Assembly (NCBI GenBank): GCA_905210845.1
Contig: CAJLYG010000067.1
Span: forward strand, 1-13,585
Length of the DNA: 13,585 nucleotides
Source: an uncultured Prevotella sp.
GTDB lineage: Bacteria; Bacteroidota; Bacteroidia; Bacteroidales; Bacteroidaceae
Direction: 5' to 3'
Shown: positions 13,076-13,585 of the stretch, piece by piece
How the letters are laid out: each line of letters starts with the position of its first letter
Position numbering within the stretch: position 1 is the first letter of the stretch
Made by a program: the position numbers and the translations under genes
Notes under the pieces: generated by a model
Seen by the model: the letters and a program-made list of their open reading frames with translations, nothing else
Database searches by the model: none
Told to the model about the DNA's origin: nothing

Positions 13076-13585
13076 TCAAGCCATGGACTTCATCTTATAG
13101 ATCAGCATGCAGATCAATGTGAGCAGTTCCGACAGGGGAACAGCAAGCCACAGTCCAGCATTGCCCATGAGGGATGGCAACAGCAAGAACGCAGGCACAA
13201 GGAGAATGCAACTGCGCAGGAGCATGAAGAAGGCGGCGGCACTCGACCGCTCCAAGCTTTGCAGATAGCCCACCATGACCACATTCATCGTGAAGAAAAC
13301 ATAGCTAAGCGAGAACAAGGGCAGTCCTGACTCGCAAATGCTCCAGGCGGCTGTGCCCGGTTTTAGGAAGAGCGACACCAAGGGACTGGAGAGGAAAATG
13401 CCTGCTAAGGTCATCAGTACTCCCAGCCCAAAGGCAAGTGCGAGTGACATATCGTGATTAATCTTGGAGATGACGGTAGTATAGCCCTGTGTGGTTGTGA
13501 TGACGTTTACAGGAACCAGTACTACTTTATTCCAGTTTTCCCCCTTGCCCTTGTGTGGTAAGTTTGGATGTGCTTGAATAGAATT
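13076..13585 (-). CDS. MATE-family efflux transporter, C-terminal part (5' partial; N-terminal segment anomalous)
   Basis: The minus-strand frame is open from the window edge to TGA (13076-13078). Residues encoded by about 13079-13450 resemble the C-terminal third of a MATE-type multidrug or metabolite exporter: about four hydrophobic segments (SLALAFGLGVLMTLAGIFLS; LPLFSLSYVFFTMNVVMVGY; MLLRSCILLVPAFLLLPSL; GLWLAVPLSELLTLICMLIY), with the loop containing YLQSLERSSAAA between the second and third, and the short basic tail KMKSMA. The family call rests on this pattern and is from memory. The 45 codons towards the edge are hydrophilic and do not fit a MATE protein; they are listed separately. 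An ATG at 13448-13450 opens the MATE-like part, but it lies mid-protein for this family, so the gene is truncated or chimeric, or its true 5' part is missing from this assembly. Confidence 0.72.
   Translation of the reverse strand, partial: NSIQAHPNLPHKGKGENWNKVVLVPVNVITTTQGYTTVISKINHDMSLALAFGLGVLMTLAGIFLSSPLVSLFLKPGTAAWSICESGLPLFSLSYVFFTMNVVMVGYLQSLERSSAAAFFMLLRSCILLVPAFLLLPSLMGNAGLWLAVPLSELLTLICMLIYKMKSMA
13451..13585 (-). other. DUF4270-like C-terminal segment fused in frame to the MATE fragment
   Basis: Forty-five codons, in the same frame as the MATE part, include KGKGENWNKVVLVPVNV and TVISKINHD, running into MSLA. This resembles the C-terminal strands of Bacteroidota DUF4270 lipoproteins, which commonly end in a pattern like HDMSL followed by a conserved TRLVGG block. 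That block is absent because the sequence switches to the MATE-like stretch at about 13440-13452. The assignment is from memory of the family and cannot be verified here. The two other minus-strand frames are closed by stops in this stretch, so a simple frameshift would not restore a MATE N-terminus. Confidence 0.45.

Noticed and set aside
12794..13585. Integrative element inserted at tRNA-Ser
   Set aside because: No integrase, no duplicated tRNA 3' end and no mobile gene is present; the tRNA is followed at once by its own terminator.

Overview
The window comes from a Bacteroidota genome, most likely Prevotella or a close relative. I infer this from three promoters matching the Bacteroides sigma-ABfr consensus (TTTG, 19-20 nt, TAnnTTTG), the general lack of Shine-Dalgarno sequences, a 1204-residue type-2 isoleucyl-tRNA synthetase, a cysteine-free TraR/DksA-like protein, a DUF4296-type lipoprotein next to lspA, and a Cbp1-like coiled-coil lipoprotein. 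No integrase, transposase or phage gene is visible; most of the window is housekeeping.

Region 1 (1-8638) begins with the last 25 codons of an unidentified gene. A strong promoter then starts a tightly packed + strand run: ileS, a TraR/DksA-like regulator, lspA (lipoprotein signal peptidase), a lipoprotein of the DUF4296 type whose start overlaps the lspA stop, a 70-residue conserved-looking small protein, nadC (quinolinate phosphoribosyltransferase, NAD synthesis) and an exported M23-type peptidase. Gaps are 4-58 nt, so this is probably one operon. A perfect 11-bp hairpin separates ileS from the DksA-like gene and may set their relative expression.

Region 2 (8639-11600) holds an exported C69-family dipeptidase on the + strand. 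It converges on a coiled-coil lipoprotein on the - strand, and a perfect 16-bp stem between them looks like a bidirectional terminator. Together with the M23 enzyme, the dipeptidase gives the window an envelope and periplasmic peptide theme.

Region 3 (11340-12913) carries dinB (DNA polymerase IV) behind a textbook promoter that lies so close to the ATG that the mRNA should be almost leaderless. It also carries a tRNA-Ser(CGA) gene with its own perfect promoter and an intrinsic terminator.

Region 4 (12914-13585) has an intergenic array of six diverged 22-bp tandem units. Beyond it is the 3' part of a MATE-family transporter on the - strand. Its reading frame stays open to the window edge, but the last ~45 codons do not look like a MATE protein. 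They resemble the C-terminal region of DUF4270 lipoproteins, so the right edge holds either a real recombination junction or an assembly chimera.

The observations most worth following are the GXHH version of the HIGH motif in IleRS (linked to mupirocin hyper-resistance), the 22-bp repeat array, the apparent MATE/DUF4270 junction, the loss of all four zinc-ligand cysteines in the DksA-like protein, and the regulatory architecture of dinB.
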